A stretch of 64,000 nucleotides of DNA from Curvibacter gracilis ATCC BAA-807 (lineage in GTDB: Bacteria; Pseudomonadota; Gammaproteobacteria; Burkholderiales; Burkholderiaceae_C): assembly GCF_000518645.1 (NCBI RefSeq), contig NZ_JADZ01000005.1, forward strand, positions 186,001 to 250,000, read 5' to 3'. Below, in pieces: positions 11,335 to 19,616 of the stretch; position 1 is the stretch's first letter, and the number at the start of each line of letters is the position of its first letter. Made by a program: the position numbers and the translations under genes. Under the pieces are notes generated by a model, which ran no database searches, was not told the DNA's origin, and was given only the letters and a program-made list of their open reading frames with translations.

Positions 11335-13020
11335 ATGAACACCTTGACCTCCCCCACCCCCGTCTTCCTGGACACGGCGGCGCCCCCCCAAGCCCGGCCC
11401 GCCGAGGTGATCCTCGACGTGCAGGGCCTGCAGGTGGCCCTGCCGGTCGATGCCGACCGCCCCTTTGCCATCGAACACCTGGACGTGCGCATCGAAGCCG
11501 GCCAGACCCTGTGCATCGTCGGCGAGTCGGGCTCGGGCAAGTCCGTGCTGGCCACCACCGTGATGGGCCTGCTGGCCAAGGGCCTGAAGGCCACCCAGGG
11601 CCACATCCGCCTGGCCGGCGAAACCCTGATGGACCAGGCCCGCCTGGCCCCCGAATCGCGCTTGCGTGCCTGGCGCGGCACCCGCATGGGCATGGTGTTC
11701 CAGGAGCCCATGACCGCCCTCAACCCCGTGCACAGCTGCGGCGAGCAGGTGGACGAGCTGCTGCGCACCCACACCCAGTGGCCCGCGCACGAGCGCAAGG
11801 CCCACATCCTGGCCATCTTCGACCGGGTGCGCCTGCCCGACCCCAAGCGCATCTACGACAGCTACCCGCACCAGCTCTCGGGCGGCCAGCGGCAGCGCAT
11901 CGTGATCGCCATGGCCATCATCCTCAAGCCCCGGCTGCTGATCTGCGACGAGCCCACCACCGCGCTGGACGTGACCACCCAGGCCGAGATCCTGCGCCTG
12001 ATCGCCGAGCTGCAGGTGGAGCAACGCTCGGCTGTGCTCTTCATCACCCACGACATGGGCGTGGTGGCCGAGATTGCCGACCAGGTGATGGTGATGCACC
12101 GCGGCCGCGTGGTCGAGCAGGGTCCGGCCGAGCAGGTGCTGCACGCGCCGCGCGAGGCCTACACCCGCATGCTGCTGGACGCCGTGCCCGGCATGACCCC
12201 GCCCCCCCCGCGTGAGTTGCCCGGCGGGCGCGCCCTGCTCAGCGCCACCGGCGTGGGCAAGACCTATGTGCGCCGCGACTGGCTGGGCCGGGCCAAGCCC
12301 AACACCGCGCTGCGCGACGCCAGCGTGGCCGTGCACCGCGGCGAGACCGTGGGCGTGGTGGGCGAGTCGGGCTCGGGCAAATCCACATTTGCGCGCTGCA
12401 TGATCCGCCTGATCGACCCCACCGAAGGCAGCATCCTGTGGGGCGAAACCCCGGTGCAAAGCCTGCCCGAGGGGCGGCTGCGCCCCCTGCGCTCGCGGGT
12501 GCAGGTGGTGTTCCAGGACCCCAACCGCTCACTGAACCCGCGCCGCACCGTGGGCTCGTCGCTGATGGAAGGGGCGATGAACTTCGGCATGGGCGAGCGC
12601 CAGGCCCGCCAGACCGCCGAAGAGCTGATGGACCGCATCCAGCTGCCCCGCACCGCCCTCGACCGCTACCCGCACCAGTTCTCGGGCGGGCAGCGGCAGC
12701 GCCTGGCGATTGCCCGCGCCGTGGCCTGCCAGCCCCAGGTGCTGGTGGCCGACGAGGCCGTGTCGGCCCTGGACGTGTCGGTGCAGGCCCAGATCCTGGC
12801 CCTGCTGCGCGAAATCCAGGCCGACCTGGGCCTGGGCATCCTGTTCATCACCCACGACCTGCGGGTGGCGGCCCAGCTGTGCGACCGCGTGATCGTGATG
12901 AGCCAGGGCGAGATCGTCGAGCAAGGCCCCACGGCCCAGGTGTTCCAGCAGCCGGCCCACGACTACACCCGCCGCCTGCTGGCCGCAGCCCCCCGGGCCG
13001 AGCTGGCCCGCCGGGCCTGA
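11335..13020 (+). CDS. Peptide ABC transporter ATPase, DppD-DppF fusion
   Basis: One 561-aa polypeptide carries both nucleotide-binding domains that are usually separate DppD and DppF. The first domain has Walker A GESGSGKS at about 63-70 and signature LSGGQRQR near 182. The second has Walker A GESGSGKS at about 344 and signature FSGGQRQR near 449. Each has a Walker B followed by the D-loop and switch His (FITHD). A single chain means that stoichiometry is fixed. It follows the DppC-type gene by 15 bp. The other Dpp-type operon in this window (42.4-48.0 kb) has the two ATPases unfused. Confidence 0.95.
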   Translation: MNTLTSPTPVFLDTAAPPQARPAEVILDVQGLQVALPVDADRPFAIEHLDVRIEAGQTLCIVGESGSGKSVLATTVMGLLAKGLKATQGHIRLAGETLMDQARLAPESRLRAWRGTRMGMVFQEPMTALNPVHSCGEQVDELLRTHTQWPAHERKAHILAIFDRVRLPDPKRIYDSYPHQLSGGQRQRIVIAMAIILKPRLLICDEPTTALDVTTQAEILRLIAELQVEQRSAVLFITHDMGVVAEIADQVMVMHRGRVVEQGPAEQVLHAPREAYTRMLLDAVPGMTPPPPRELPGGRALLSATGVGKTYVRRDWLGRAKPNTALRDASVAVHRGETVGVVGESGSGKSTFARCMIRLIDPTEGSILWGETPVQSLPEGRLRPLRSRVQVVFQDPNRSLNPRRTVGSSLMEGAMNFGMGERQARQTAEELMDRIQLPRTALDRYPHQFSGGQRQRLAIARAVACQPQVLVADEAVSALDVSVQAQILALLREIQADLGLGILFITHDLRVAAQLCDRVIVMSQGEIVEQGPTAQVFQQPAHDYTRRLLAAAPRAELARRA

Positions 13021-13030
13021 CCCTTTTCAC

Positions 13031-13054
13031 GACACAGGACACAGGACACAGGAC
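13031..13054 (+). repeat. 7-bp tandem repeat GACACAG at the ribosome site of the first M81 gene
   Basis: Three full copies plus GAC run up to 7 bases before the ATG at 13062. Each copy joint creates CAGGAC, so the Shine-Dalgarno-like sequence is itself repeated. The last one, 8 bases before the ATG, is the likely ribosome site. Confidence 0.7.
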
Positions 13055-13061
13055 CCCCACC

Positions 13062-14549
13062 ATGCGACTTCTGCTGGCCCAGTTCAAGCACGAGACCAAC
13101 ACCTTCTCGCCGGTGCCCACCCCGTTCGAGCGCTTCTACCGCGCCTTGCCGGCCGATGCCGACCAGGCCAGCCTGCTGGCGGCCTACCGCGGCACCGGCC
13201 TGGCCCTGGGCGGCTTCATCGACGTGGCCGAGCGCGTGGGCGCCGAGGTGGTGATCGCCACCGCCGCCGAGGCGCAACCCAGCCGCCCCACCGATGACGC
13301 CACCTACGAGCGCATCAGCCAGGCCATCCTGTCGCGCGTGGCGCGCGGCGGCTTCGATGCCGTGCTGCTCGACCTGCACGGGGCCATGGTCACCGAATCG
13401 CTGGAAGACGCCGAAGGCACGCTGCTGCGCCGCCTGCGCGAGATCGACCCCGACATCCCCGTGGGCGTCACCCTGGACATGCACGCCAATGTGTACGACG
13501 ACATGGTGCGCCACGCCACCGTGATCACCGGCTACCACACCTACCCGCATGTGGACATCCATGCCGCCGGCGTGCGCGCCGCCGAGCTGATCCTGCGCAC
13601 CCTGAGCGGCGCCATCCGCCCGGTGATGCAGTGGGGCCAGGCCCCCATGCTGCCGCACGTGATGCGCCAGGGCACGCATGCCGAGCCCAACCGCTCGCTG
13701 CAGGCGCGCTGCCAGGCCCTGGAGGCGAGTGGCGAGGTGCTGGCGGCCTCGGTGTTCGTGGGCTTTCCGCATGCCGACATCAGCCAGGCGGGCCTGAGCG
13801 CCGTGGTCTGCACCGATGCGGCGCCCGAGGTGGCCCGCCAGCACTGCGAGGCCCTGCTGGCCCAGGCCTGGCAGGCCCGCGAAGGCTTTGTGTTCCACCC
13901 CACCCCGCTGGCCGAGGCCGTGGCCCGGGCCAAGGCCTGCGCCATCGGTCTTGACGGCCCGGTGGTGTTGCTGGACCACTGCGACAACTCCGCCTCGGGC
14001 GGCTCGATGGACACCACCGAAGTGCTGGCCGAGGTGCTGCGCCAGGGGCTGGACGAGGCCGTCTTCTATGCCATCTGGGACCCGCAGGCCGTGCAGCAGG
14101 CGCTGGCCGCCGGCATCGGCAGCGAGATCACGTTGAACCTGGGCGGCAAGACCGCCATGCCCGCACTGCGCCGCGACAGCCCGCCCCTGAGCGTCACGGG
14201 CCGGGTCAAGCTGGCCTTTGACGGGCGCTTTCGCAACCGCGGGCCCATGTACCAGGGCGTGCAGACCCGGCTGGGCCCCACCGTGGTGCTGGCCGTGGGC
14301 GGCCTGGAGATCGTGCTGATCTCCGAGCACCAGGAGCCGTTTGACCTGAACTGCCTCTCCAGCGTCGGCGTCGACCCGCTGCAAAAGCGCTTTGTCATCC
14401 TCAAGAGCCGGGTGCACTGGCGCGCCGGCTTTGGCGACCTGGCCCGCGAGGTGATCGAGTGCGACGGCCTGGGCGTGACCACCTCCGACTACGGCGCGCT
14501 GCAATTCAAACGGGTGCGCCGCCCCATCTACCCGCTGGACCCGATGTGA
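13062..14549 (+). CDS. M81 family metallopeptidase (MlrC-like), first copy
   Basis: Putative zinc peptidase of the microcystinase C family, 495 aa. Family landmarks are the N-terminal FKHETNTFSP motif, LLDLHGAMVTES, TLDMHANVYDD and YHTYPHVD, whose His, Asp and Glu residues are candidate metal ligands. The C-terminal domain contains LDHCDNSASGGSMDTTEVL and the SEHQEPFDLNCLSSVGVDP region. There is no signal peptide, so it should act in the cytosol on what the ABC transporter brings in. Known family members cut short peptides, including linearised microcystin; the actual substrate here is unknown. A second, diverged copy lies at 17187. Confidence 0.9.
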   Translation: MRLLLAQFKHETNTFSPVPTPFERFYRALPADADQASLLAAYRGTGLALGGFIDVAERVGAEVVIATAAEAQPSRPTDDATYERISQAILSRVARGGFDAVLLDLHGAMVTESLEDAEGTLLRRLREIDPDIPVGVTLDMHANVYDDMVRHATVITGYHTYPHVDIHAAGVRAAELILRTLSGAIRPVMQWGQAPMLPHVMRQGTHAEPNRSLQARCQALEASGEVLAASVFVGFPHADISQAGLSAVVCTDAAPEVARQHCEALLAQAWQAREGFVFHPTPLAEAVARAKACAIGLDGPVVLLDHCDNSASGGSMDTTEVLAEVLRQGLDEAVFYAIWDPQAVQQALAAGIGSEITLNLGGKTAMPALRRDSPPLSVTGRVKLAFDGRFRNRGPMYQGVQTRLGPTVVLAVGGLEIVLISEHQEPFDLNCLSSVGVDPLQKRFVILKSRVHWRAGFGDLAREVIECDGLGVTTSDYGALQFKRVRRPIYPLDPM

Positions 14550-14600
14550 GCGCCACGGTGCTCCTCTCCTTTGTTTTCCCACCCCCAGGACCCCTGACCC

Positions 14601-16043
14601 ATGAGTGATCTCCACGCCCTTTCCGCCTCTGCCATGGTGGCGGCCTACCGCGACGGCAGCCTGTCGCCCGTCGAAGTGACCCAGGCGGTGCTGCAGCACA
14701 TCGAGCGCTGCGAACCCGTGCTGTGCGCCACCTACGCGCTCGATGCCGAGGCTGCACTGAGCATGGCGCGCGCCGCCGAGGCCCGCTGGCATGCCGGCAC
14801 CCCCATCAGCGTGGGGGGCGTGTGCATCGACGGCGTGCCCGCCACCATCAAGGAAAACATCGCCACCCGCGGCGTGCCCGTGCCGGTGGGCACCGCCGCC
14901 AGCCTGCCGGTGCCGGCCGCGGCCGATGCCCCGCCCGCCGCCCGCCTGCGCGAGGCCGGCGCCGTCTTTGTGGCCAAGACCACCATGCCCGAGTACGGCA
15001 TGCTGTCCTCGGGCCTGTCGAGCTTCCATGCCCTGGCGCGCAACCCCTGGAACACCGCCATGAACCCCGGCGGCAGCAGTGCCGGCGCGGGTGCCGCCGG
15101 CGCGGCCGGCTACGGCCCGCTGCACATCGGCACCGACATCGGCGGCTCGGTGCGCCTGCCGGCCGCCTGGTGCGGCCTGGCCGGCCTCAAGCCCAGCCTG
15201 GGCCGGGTGCCGATCGACCCGCCCTACATGGGTCGCTGCGCCGGCCCCATGACCCGCACCGTCACCGATGCGGCCTTGATGATGGCCGTGCTGTCGCGCC
15301 CCGACCCGCGCGACCACATGAGCCTGCCACCGGCCGACATCCCCTGGCTGTCGCTGCAGCGCGAGCTCAAGGGCCTGCGCATCGGGCTGTTGCTGGAGGC
15401 CGGCTGCGGCATGCCGGTGTCGCCCCAGGTGCAGCAGGCCGTGGTGGCCGCGGCCCGCCTGTTCGAACAGGCCGGTGCCGTGATCGAGACCCTGCAGCCC
15501 TGGATGAGCAACGAGCTGCTGCACGGGGTGGACCGCTTCTGGCGCATCCGCTCGGGTGTGGACGTGCAGGCCCTGCCGCCGGAGCGGCGCGCCAAGGTGC
15601 TGCCCATCGTGCGCCAGTGGGCCGAAGGCGGCCTGGGCTTCAGCGGCGAGCAGGCTTTCGAGGCCTACAGCATGACCTTCAAGACCCGCGCCACCACCGT
15701 GGCCGCCACCCAGCCCTACGACTATGTGCTGTCGCCGGTCTCGCCCAACACCAGCTTCCCGGCGGAATGGGCCTACCCGACCAACAACGTCAACGAGGCC
15801 ATGGACCACATCGGCTTCACCCTGCCCTTCAGCATGAGCGAGCAGCCCGCCGCCTCGGTGAACTGCGGCTACGACAGCAACGGCGTGCCCATCGGCCTGC
15901 AGATCGCCGGGCGCCGCTTTGACGACCTGGGCGTGCTGCAGATGGCGCGCGCCTTCGAACAGATGCGCCCGGCCCAACGGCCCTGGCCGCACATTTCGAC
16001 GCACACCTCGGCGCACATCTCGGCGCACTTCGCGGGGGCCTGA
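14601..16043 (+). CDS. Amidase-signature family hydrolase
   Basis: Cytoplasmic amidase, 480 aa, that would hydrolyse a carboxamide. The Ser-cisSer-Lys triad is visible: Lys in ATIKENIA (about residue 82), the glycine/serine stretch NPGGSSAGAGAAGAAG (about 155-170) and the nucleophile Ser in TDIGGSVRLPA (about 178). Length fits non-Gat amidases. There are no GatB or GatC genes nearby, so a tRNA amidotransferase role is unlikely. The C-terminal tail HISTHTSAHISAHF is unusual, with alternating His and Ser/Ala. Its stop overlaps the azlC start (TGATG), showing translational coupling. Confidence 0.93.
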   Translation: MSDLHALSASAMVAAYRDGSLSPVEVTQAVLQHIERCEPVLCATYALDAEAALSMARAAEARWHAGTPISVGGVCIDGVPATIKENIATRGVPVPVGTAASLPVPAAADAPPAARLREAGAVFVAKTTMPEYGMLSSGLSSFHALARNPWNTAMNPGGSSAGAGAAGAAGYGPLHIGTDIGGSVRLPAAWCGLAGLKPSLGRVPIDPPYMGRCAGPMTRTVTDAALMMAVLSRPDPRDHMSLPPADIPWLSLQRELKGLRIGLLLEAGCGMPVSPQVQQAVVAAARLFEQAGAVIETLQPWMSNELLHGVDRFWRIRSGVDVQALPPERRAKVLPIVRQWAEGGLGFSGEQAFEAYSMTFKTRATTVAATQPYDYVLSPVSPNTSFPAEWAYPTNNVNEAMDHIGFTLPFSMSEQPAASVNCGYDSNGVPIGLQIAGRRFDDLGVLQMARAFEQMRPAQRPWPHISTHTSAHISAHFAGA

Positions 16044-16801
16044 TGCGGCGTTGGCGGTCCCTCTTGCCCGCCTGGCTGGCCTGGCCAGGCCCACGCACCC
16101 TGCGCCATGCGCTGGCCGGGGTGCGGGCCGTCACCGGGCCGGCCACCGGCACCGCCGCCATGGGGCTGGTGGCCGGCGTGGCCATGGCCCAGAGCGGCCT
16201 GCCCATGGCCGTGCTGCTGCCCATGTCGCTGCTGGTGTATGCCAGCTCGTCCCAACTGGCCTGCCTGCCCCTGATGGCCAGCCAGGCCCCGCTGTGGCTG
16301 GTGGGGGCCACGGCGGCGGTGCTGAACCTGCGCTTTGTGGTGTTCAGCGCCGAATGGAGCCGCTACTTCCACCACCTGAGCCGGCCTCAGCGCGTGGCCC
16401 TGTCGTACTTTGCCGGCGACCCGATCTACGCGCTGTTCACCCAGCGCCACCCCCTGCCGGGCCGCAACGGGCGGCAACGCCGCCGCGAGGTGGCCTACTA
16501 CCTGGGCCTGGCGCTGAGCAACTGGGCCGTCTGGCAGCTGTCGTCCGCAGTAGGCCTGGTGCTGGCCGACCAGTTGCCCGGCGCCCACAGCCTGCGCTTT
16601 GTGGCCATCCTGGCCTTGCTGACCCTGACCTTGCCCATGGTCAAAGACCGCCCCACCCGCGTGGCCGCCCTGGCGGCCTGTGCCGTGGCCCTGCCGGCCC
16701 AGGCCCTGCCGCGCGGCCTGCCCGTGCTGGTCACCATGCTGGCCGCCATGGCCGCCGGCCTGCTGGCCGAACACCGCCAACCGAGGCCGCATGCTGGATG
16801 A
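16043..16801 (+). CDS. azlC: AzlC-type branched-chain amino acid exporter, large subunit
   Basis: Integral membrane protein of 252 aa with several hydrophobic segments. It has the early GLVAGVAMAQSGLPMAVLLPMSLLVYASSSQLA segment and the NLRFVVFSAEWSRYF motif typical of AzlC. Together with AzlD it forms an amino-acid efflux pump. The start ATG overlaps the amidase stop by one base, and the end overlaps azlD by 11 bp. In this operon it would vent surplus amino acids released from imported peptides (inference). Confidence 0.92.
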   Translation: MRRWRSLLPAWLAWPGPRTLRHALAGVRAVTGPATGTAAMGLVAGVAMAQSGLPMAVLLPMSLLVYASSSQLACLPLMASQAPLWLVGATAAVLNLRFVVFSAEWSRYFHHLSRPQRVALSYFAGDPIYALFTQRHPLPGRNGRQRRREVAYYLGLALSNWAVWQLSSAVGLVLADQLPGAHSLRFVAILALLTLTLPMVKDRPTRVAALAACAVALPAQALPRGLPVLVTMLAAMAAGLLAEHRQPRPHAG

Positions 16802-17132
16802 CCCCGAGCACCGCGGCTGGCTGGCCGTGGCCCTGCTGGTGCTGATCACCGTGCTGACCCGGGCCTTTTTCCTGCTGCCCGGCCAGCAGCCCCGCCTGCC
16901 GGGCTGGCTGCGCACCTGCCTGCGCTTTGCGCCGCTGGGCGCCCTGCTGGCCATGGTCGTCCCCGAGGTGGCGCTGAACCAGGGCCAGTGGGCGCCGCAA
17001 TGGCAGGATGCCCGCTGGTGGGCCTGCGCCGCCGCCCTGCTGACCTATTTCGGGGGGCGGCGCAACATCAACCACGCCCTGTTTGCCGGCATGGGCGTGT
17101 TGCTCGGCCTGCACCTGGCCCTGGGCTGGTAA
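16791..17132 (+). CDS. azlD: AzlD-type exporter, small subunit
   Basis: Small membrane protein, 113 aa, with about four hydrophobic helices (LAVALLVLITVLTRAFFLL, LRFAPLGALLAMVVP, WACAAALLTYF, GMGVLLGLHLAL). The TRAFF and LRFAPLGALLAMVVPE segments are AzlD hallmarks. The start ATG at 16791 overlaps the end of azlC, as is typical for this pair. Confidence 0.9.
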   Translation: MLDDPEHRGWLAVALLVLITVLTRAFFLLPGQQPRLPGWLRTCLRFAPLGALLAMVVPEVALNQGQWAPQWQDARWWACAAALLTYFGGRRNINHALFAGMGVLLGLHLALGW

Positions 17133-17186
17133 GCCCCCAGCCCCAGGCCCCAGGCCTCCACCCATTCCTGCACACTGCCAAACACC

Positions 17187-18698
17187 ATGAACATCCTGAT
17201 CGCCGGCTTTCAGCACGAGACCAACACCTTCGCCCCCAGCCCCGCCGACTGGGCCGCCTTTTTGCGTGGCGACGGCTTTCCGGCCTACAGCGAAGGGGCC
17301 GACATGCTGCACCGCTTCACCGGCAGCAGCCTGCCCATCGGCGGCTTCATCAGCGAGGCCCAAGCGCGCGGCTGGGCCTTGCTGCCCGCCTGCTGGGCCG
17401 GGGCCACGCCCTCGGCCCAGGTCAGCGACGAGGCCTTCGAGCGCATTGCCGGCGCCATCGTCGAGGCGGCCCGCCAGGCGCTGGCCGGCCCGGGCCTGCA
17501 GGCCATCTACCTGGATCTGCACGGCGCAGCCGTCAGCTTTGCCCACGAAGACGCCGAGGGCGAGCTGCTGAAGCGCCTGCGTGCCTTGGTGGGCGATCAG
17601 TTGCCCATCGTGGCCAGCCTGGACCTGCACGCCAACGTGAGCGCCGACATGCTGCAACTGGCCGACGGCCTGGTGGCCTACCGCACCTACCCCCATGTGG
17701 ACACCGAAGCCACCGGCCGCCTGGCCGCCCAGTTGCTGGAGCGCCGCCTGCAGGCCGGCCAGCGCCTGCCGATGGCCTGGCGTCGCGTGCCTTTTCTGAT
17801 CCCGATCAACGCCGGCTGCACGCTGATCGAGCCGGCCGCCTCCCTGTACGCGCAGCTGCCCGAGGTGGATGCCCGCCAAGGCACCCTCAGCAGCATCGCC
17901 ATGGGCTTTCCGGCCGCCGACATCGATTGCTGCGGCCCCTGCGTTTGGGCCTATGGCGAGCAGGCCGAGGCCGTGGTGCAACAGCTCTGGACCGCGCTTT
18001 GTCAGCCGCCCCAGCGCTGGCGCATCAGCCTGCCCGAGCCCCTGGCTGCGGTGCAGCAGGCCCTGGCCCTGGCCGAACACGCCAGCGCCCCGGTGGTGAT
18101 CGCCGACACCCAGGACAACCCGGGCGCCGGCGGCGACAGCAACACCACGGGCATGCTGCACGCGCTGCTGCAGGCTGGCGCCGGGCGCCGCCACCCCGGC
18201 CAGGTGGCATTGGGCCTGCTGTACGACCCCGAGGCCGCCGCTGCCGCCCACCGGGCCGGCCCCGGCGCCCGCCTGAGCCTGAGCCTGGGGCGCCAGGTGC
18301 GCACCCTGCCCGGCCAGCTCAGCGACCCAGCCGTGCAGGCCGAGGTCACCGTGCGCGCCCTGTTCGAAGGCAGCGTGCGCCTGCTGGGGCCCATGATGCA
18401 TGGCGTGCACACCCGGCTCGGCCAGGTCGCCTGCCTGGAGCTGGACGGCGTGCTGATCGTGGTCGCCAGCGGCAAATGCCAGATGCTGGACCGCGAGCTG
18501 TACCGCTGCGTCGGCGTGCAGCCCGAAGCCATGAAACTGCTGGTCAACAAAAGCTCGGTGCACTTCCGTGCCGACTTCACCCCCATCGCCTCCCACATCC
18601 TGGTCGCCCGCGCCCCCGGCCCCATGCCCGCCGACCCGGCCAGCCTGCCCTGGACGCGGCTGGGGGCGGGGGTTTCGGCGGTGATTGAGGGGGCGTGA
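17187..18698 (+). CDS. M81 family metallopeptidase (MlrC-like), second copy
   Basis: Paralogue of the gene at 13062, 503 aa. It keeps the same landmarks: GFQHETNTFAPS, YLDLHGAAVSFAHEDAEG, SLDLHANVSAD and YRTYPHVDTE. It also has DTQDNPGAGGDSNTTGML in place of the LDHCDNSASGGSMDTTE segment of the first copy. The two proteins diverge clearly outside the motifs, which suggests separate substrates rather than a recent duplication. No signal peptide. It begins 54 bp after azlD and is the last gene of the run; no terminator with a U-run was found behind it. Confidence 0.9.
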   Translation: MNILIAGFQHETNTFAPSPADWAAFLRGDGFPAYSEGADMLHRFTGSSLPIGGFISEAQARGWALLPACWAGATPSAQVSDEAFERIAGAIVEAARQALAGPGLQAIYLDLHGAAVSFAHEDAEGELLKRLRALVGDQLPIVASLDLHANVSADMLQLADGLVAYRTYPHVDTEATGRLAAQLLERRLQAGQRLPMAWRRVPFLIPINAGCTLIEPAASLYAQLPEVDARQGTLSSIAMGFPAADIDCCGPCVWAYGEQAEAVVQQLWTALCQPPQRWRISLPEPLAAVQQALALAEHASAPVVIADTQDNPGAGGDSNTTGMLHALLQAGAGRRHPGQVALGLLYDPEAAAAAHRAGPGARLSLSLGRQVRTLPGQLSDPAVQAEVTVRALFEGSVRLLGPMMHGVHTRLGQVACLELDGVLIVVASGKCQMLDRELYRCVGVQPEAMKLLVNKSSVHFRADFTPIASHILVARAPGPMPADPASLPWTRLGAGVSAVIEGA

Positions 18699-18929
18699 AG
18701 GGGCATCTCGACGGGCTGGGTAGGTCATCGACAGCATTTGTTTTCGGCTTAGAGGCCGGCCTGCGTTCGGTGAAATGCGCCAATGCGTGGTAACCCCGTG
18801 CCGTAGGTCGGGCGGACTTTGAGGTCAGGGCGTTTTCAGCGGATCAGTGCCTTGTCGAATGCGCATGGGACATCAGATTCATTCAAGATTCCTGGACGCC
18901 ATCTCTTGCAACTCATCAAGGTCCCGCCC
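18699..18929. other. Non-coding gap before the GST-like gene
   Basis: 231 bases with no convincing gene, repeat or terminator. Base composition becomes visibly less GC-rich here and stays so to about 20.9 kb. Confidence 0.5.
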
Positions 18930-19559
18930 ATGATCCTCGTTGGTCAATATGACAGCCCCGTCACCCGCCGAGTGGCCATTGCGCTGCATCACTACGGAAT
19001 ACCCTTTGCCCGCGACACCCGTTCAGTCTTTAGCGAAGCCGCAGCCGTCAGGACCATCAGCCCCCTGACCCGCATCCCGGCCCTCGTACTCGACGATGGA
19101 GAGGTGCTGATTGACAGCGCAGCCATTCTCGATCACTTGGATGAACTGGTGGCTGACGCGGCCTTGATGCCTGCCTCAGGCCCGGCACGTCGGCGTGCCC
19201 TGCAGATGACGGCCTTGGCTCAAGGCACGCTCGAAAAAGCAGGAGCTGTCGTCTACGAGCGGCACTTCCACCCCGTCGAAGCCCGAAGTGCCGTCTGGCT
19301 TGACCGTTGCCTCGGACAGGCCCGTTCAGGCCTTGACGAGTTGGCTCGACGCCTTGCCACCCCATATGCCTGCGGGGCAACGCTCACCCACGCCGATGTC
19401 ATGATCACCGTGCTGATCAGGTACGTGCAAGACCGTTTGCATGAAGTGCTGGCCCCCACCGCTCACGCCGCGCTCATCAACCTGGCCCAACATTGCGAAG
19501 CGCTGCCCGCCTTCCGTGCCGCCGCCCTGAGCGATTTCGAGCAGATGCCCCAAGGCTGA
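18930..19559 (+). CDS. Glutathione S-transferase family protein
   Basis: Soluble protein of 209 aa with the two-part GST layout. The N-terminal thioredoxin-like half includes YDSPVTRRVAIALHHYGIPF (substrate and GSH end), the cis-proline segment TRIPALVLDDGEVLIDSAAIL, and the Ser of DSAAIL that normally holds the glutamyl group. The C-terminal half is helical with TLTHADVMITV. The ATG at 18930 is preceded by AAGG and fits the family start; the frame is open further upstream but without homology-like sequence. It is a stand-alone gene, convergent with the Fic gene. The substrate is unknown. Codon use is less GC-biased than in the genes to its left. Confidence 0.88.
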   Translation: MILVGQYDSPVTRRVAIALHHYGIPFARDTRSVFSEAAAVRTISPLTRIPALVLDDGEVLIDSAAILDHLDELVADAALMPASGPARRRALQMTALAQGTLEKAGAVVYERHFHPVEARSAVWLDRCLGQARSGLDELARRLATPYACGATLTHADVMITVLIRYVQDRLHEVLAPTAHAALINLAQHCEALPAFRAAALSDFEQMPQG

Positions 19560-19616
19560 TTCAGCGTCCCCAGCCAGCTCAAAGTCCAACAGCACAGCCA
19601 GATCGCCGGGGCACCG

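Noticed and set aside
14601-16043. GatA subunit of the tRNA amidotransferase
   Set aside because: No gatB or gatC nearby, and the gene is embedded in a peptide catabolic operon.
12963-18737. Two long minus-strand frames opposite the M81, amidase and Azl genes
   Set aside because: Low-complexity composition and full overlap with recognisable plus-strand genes.
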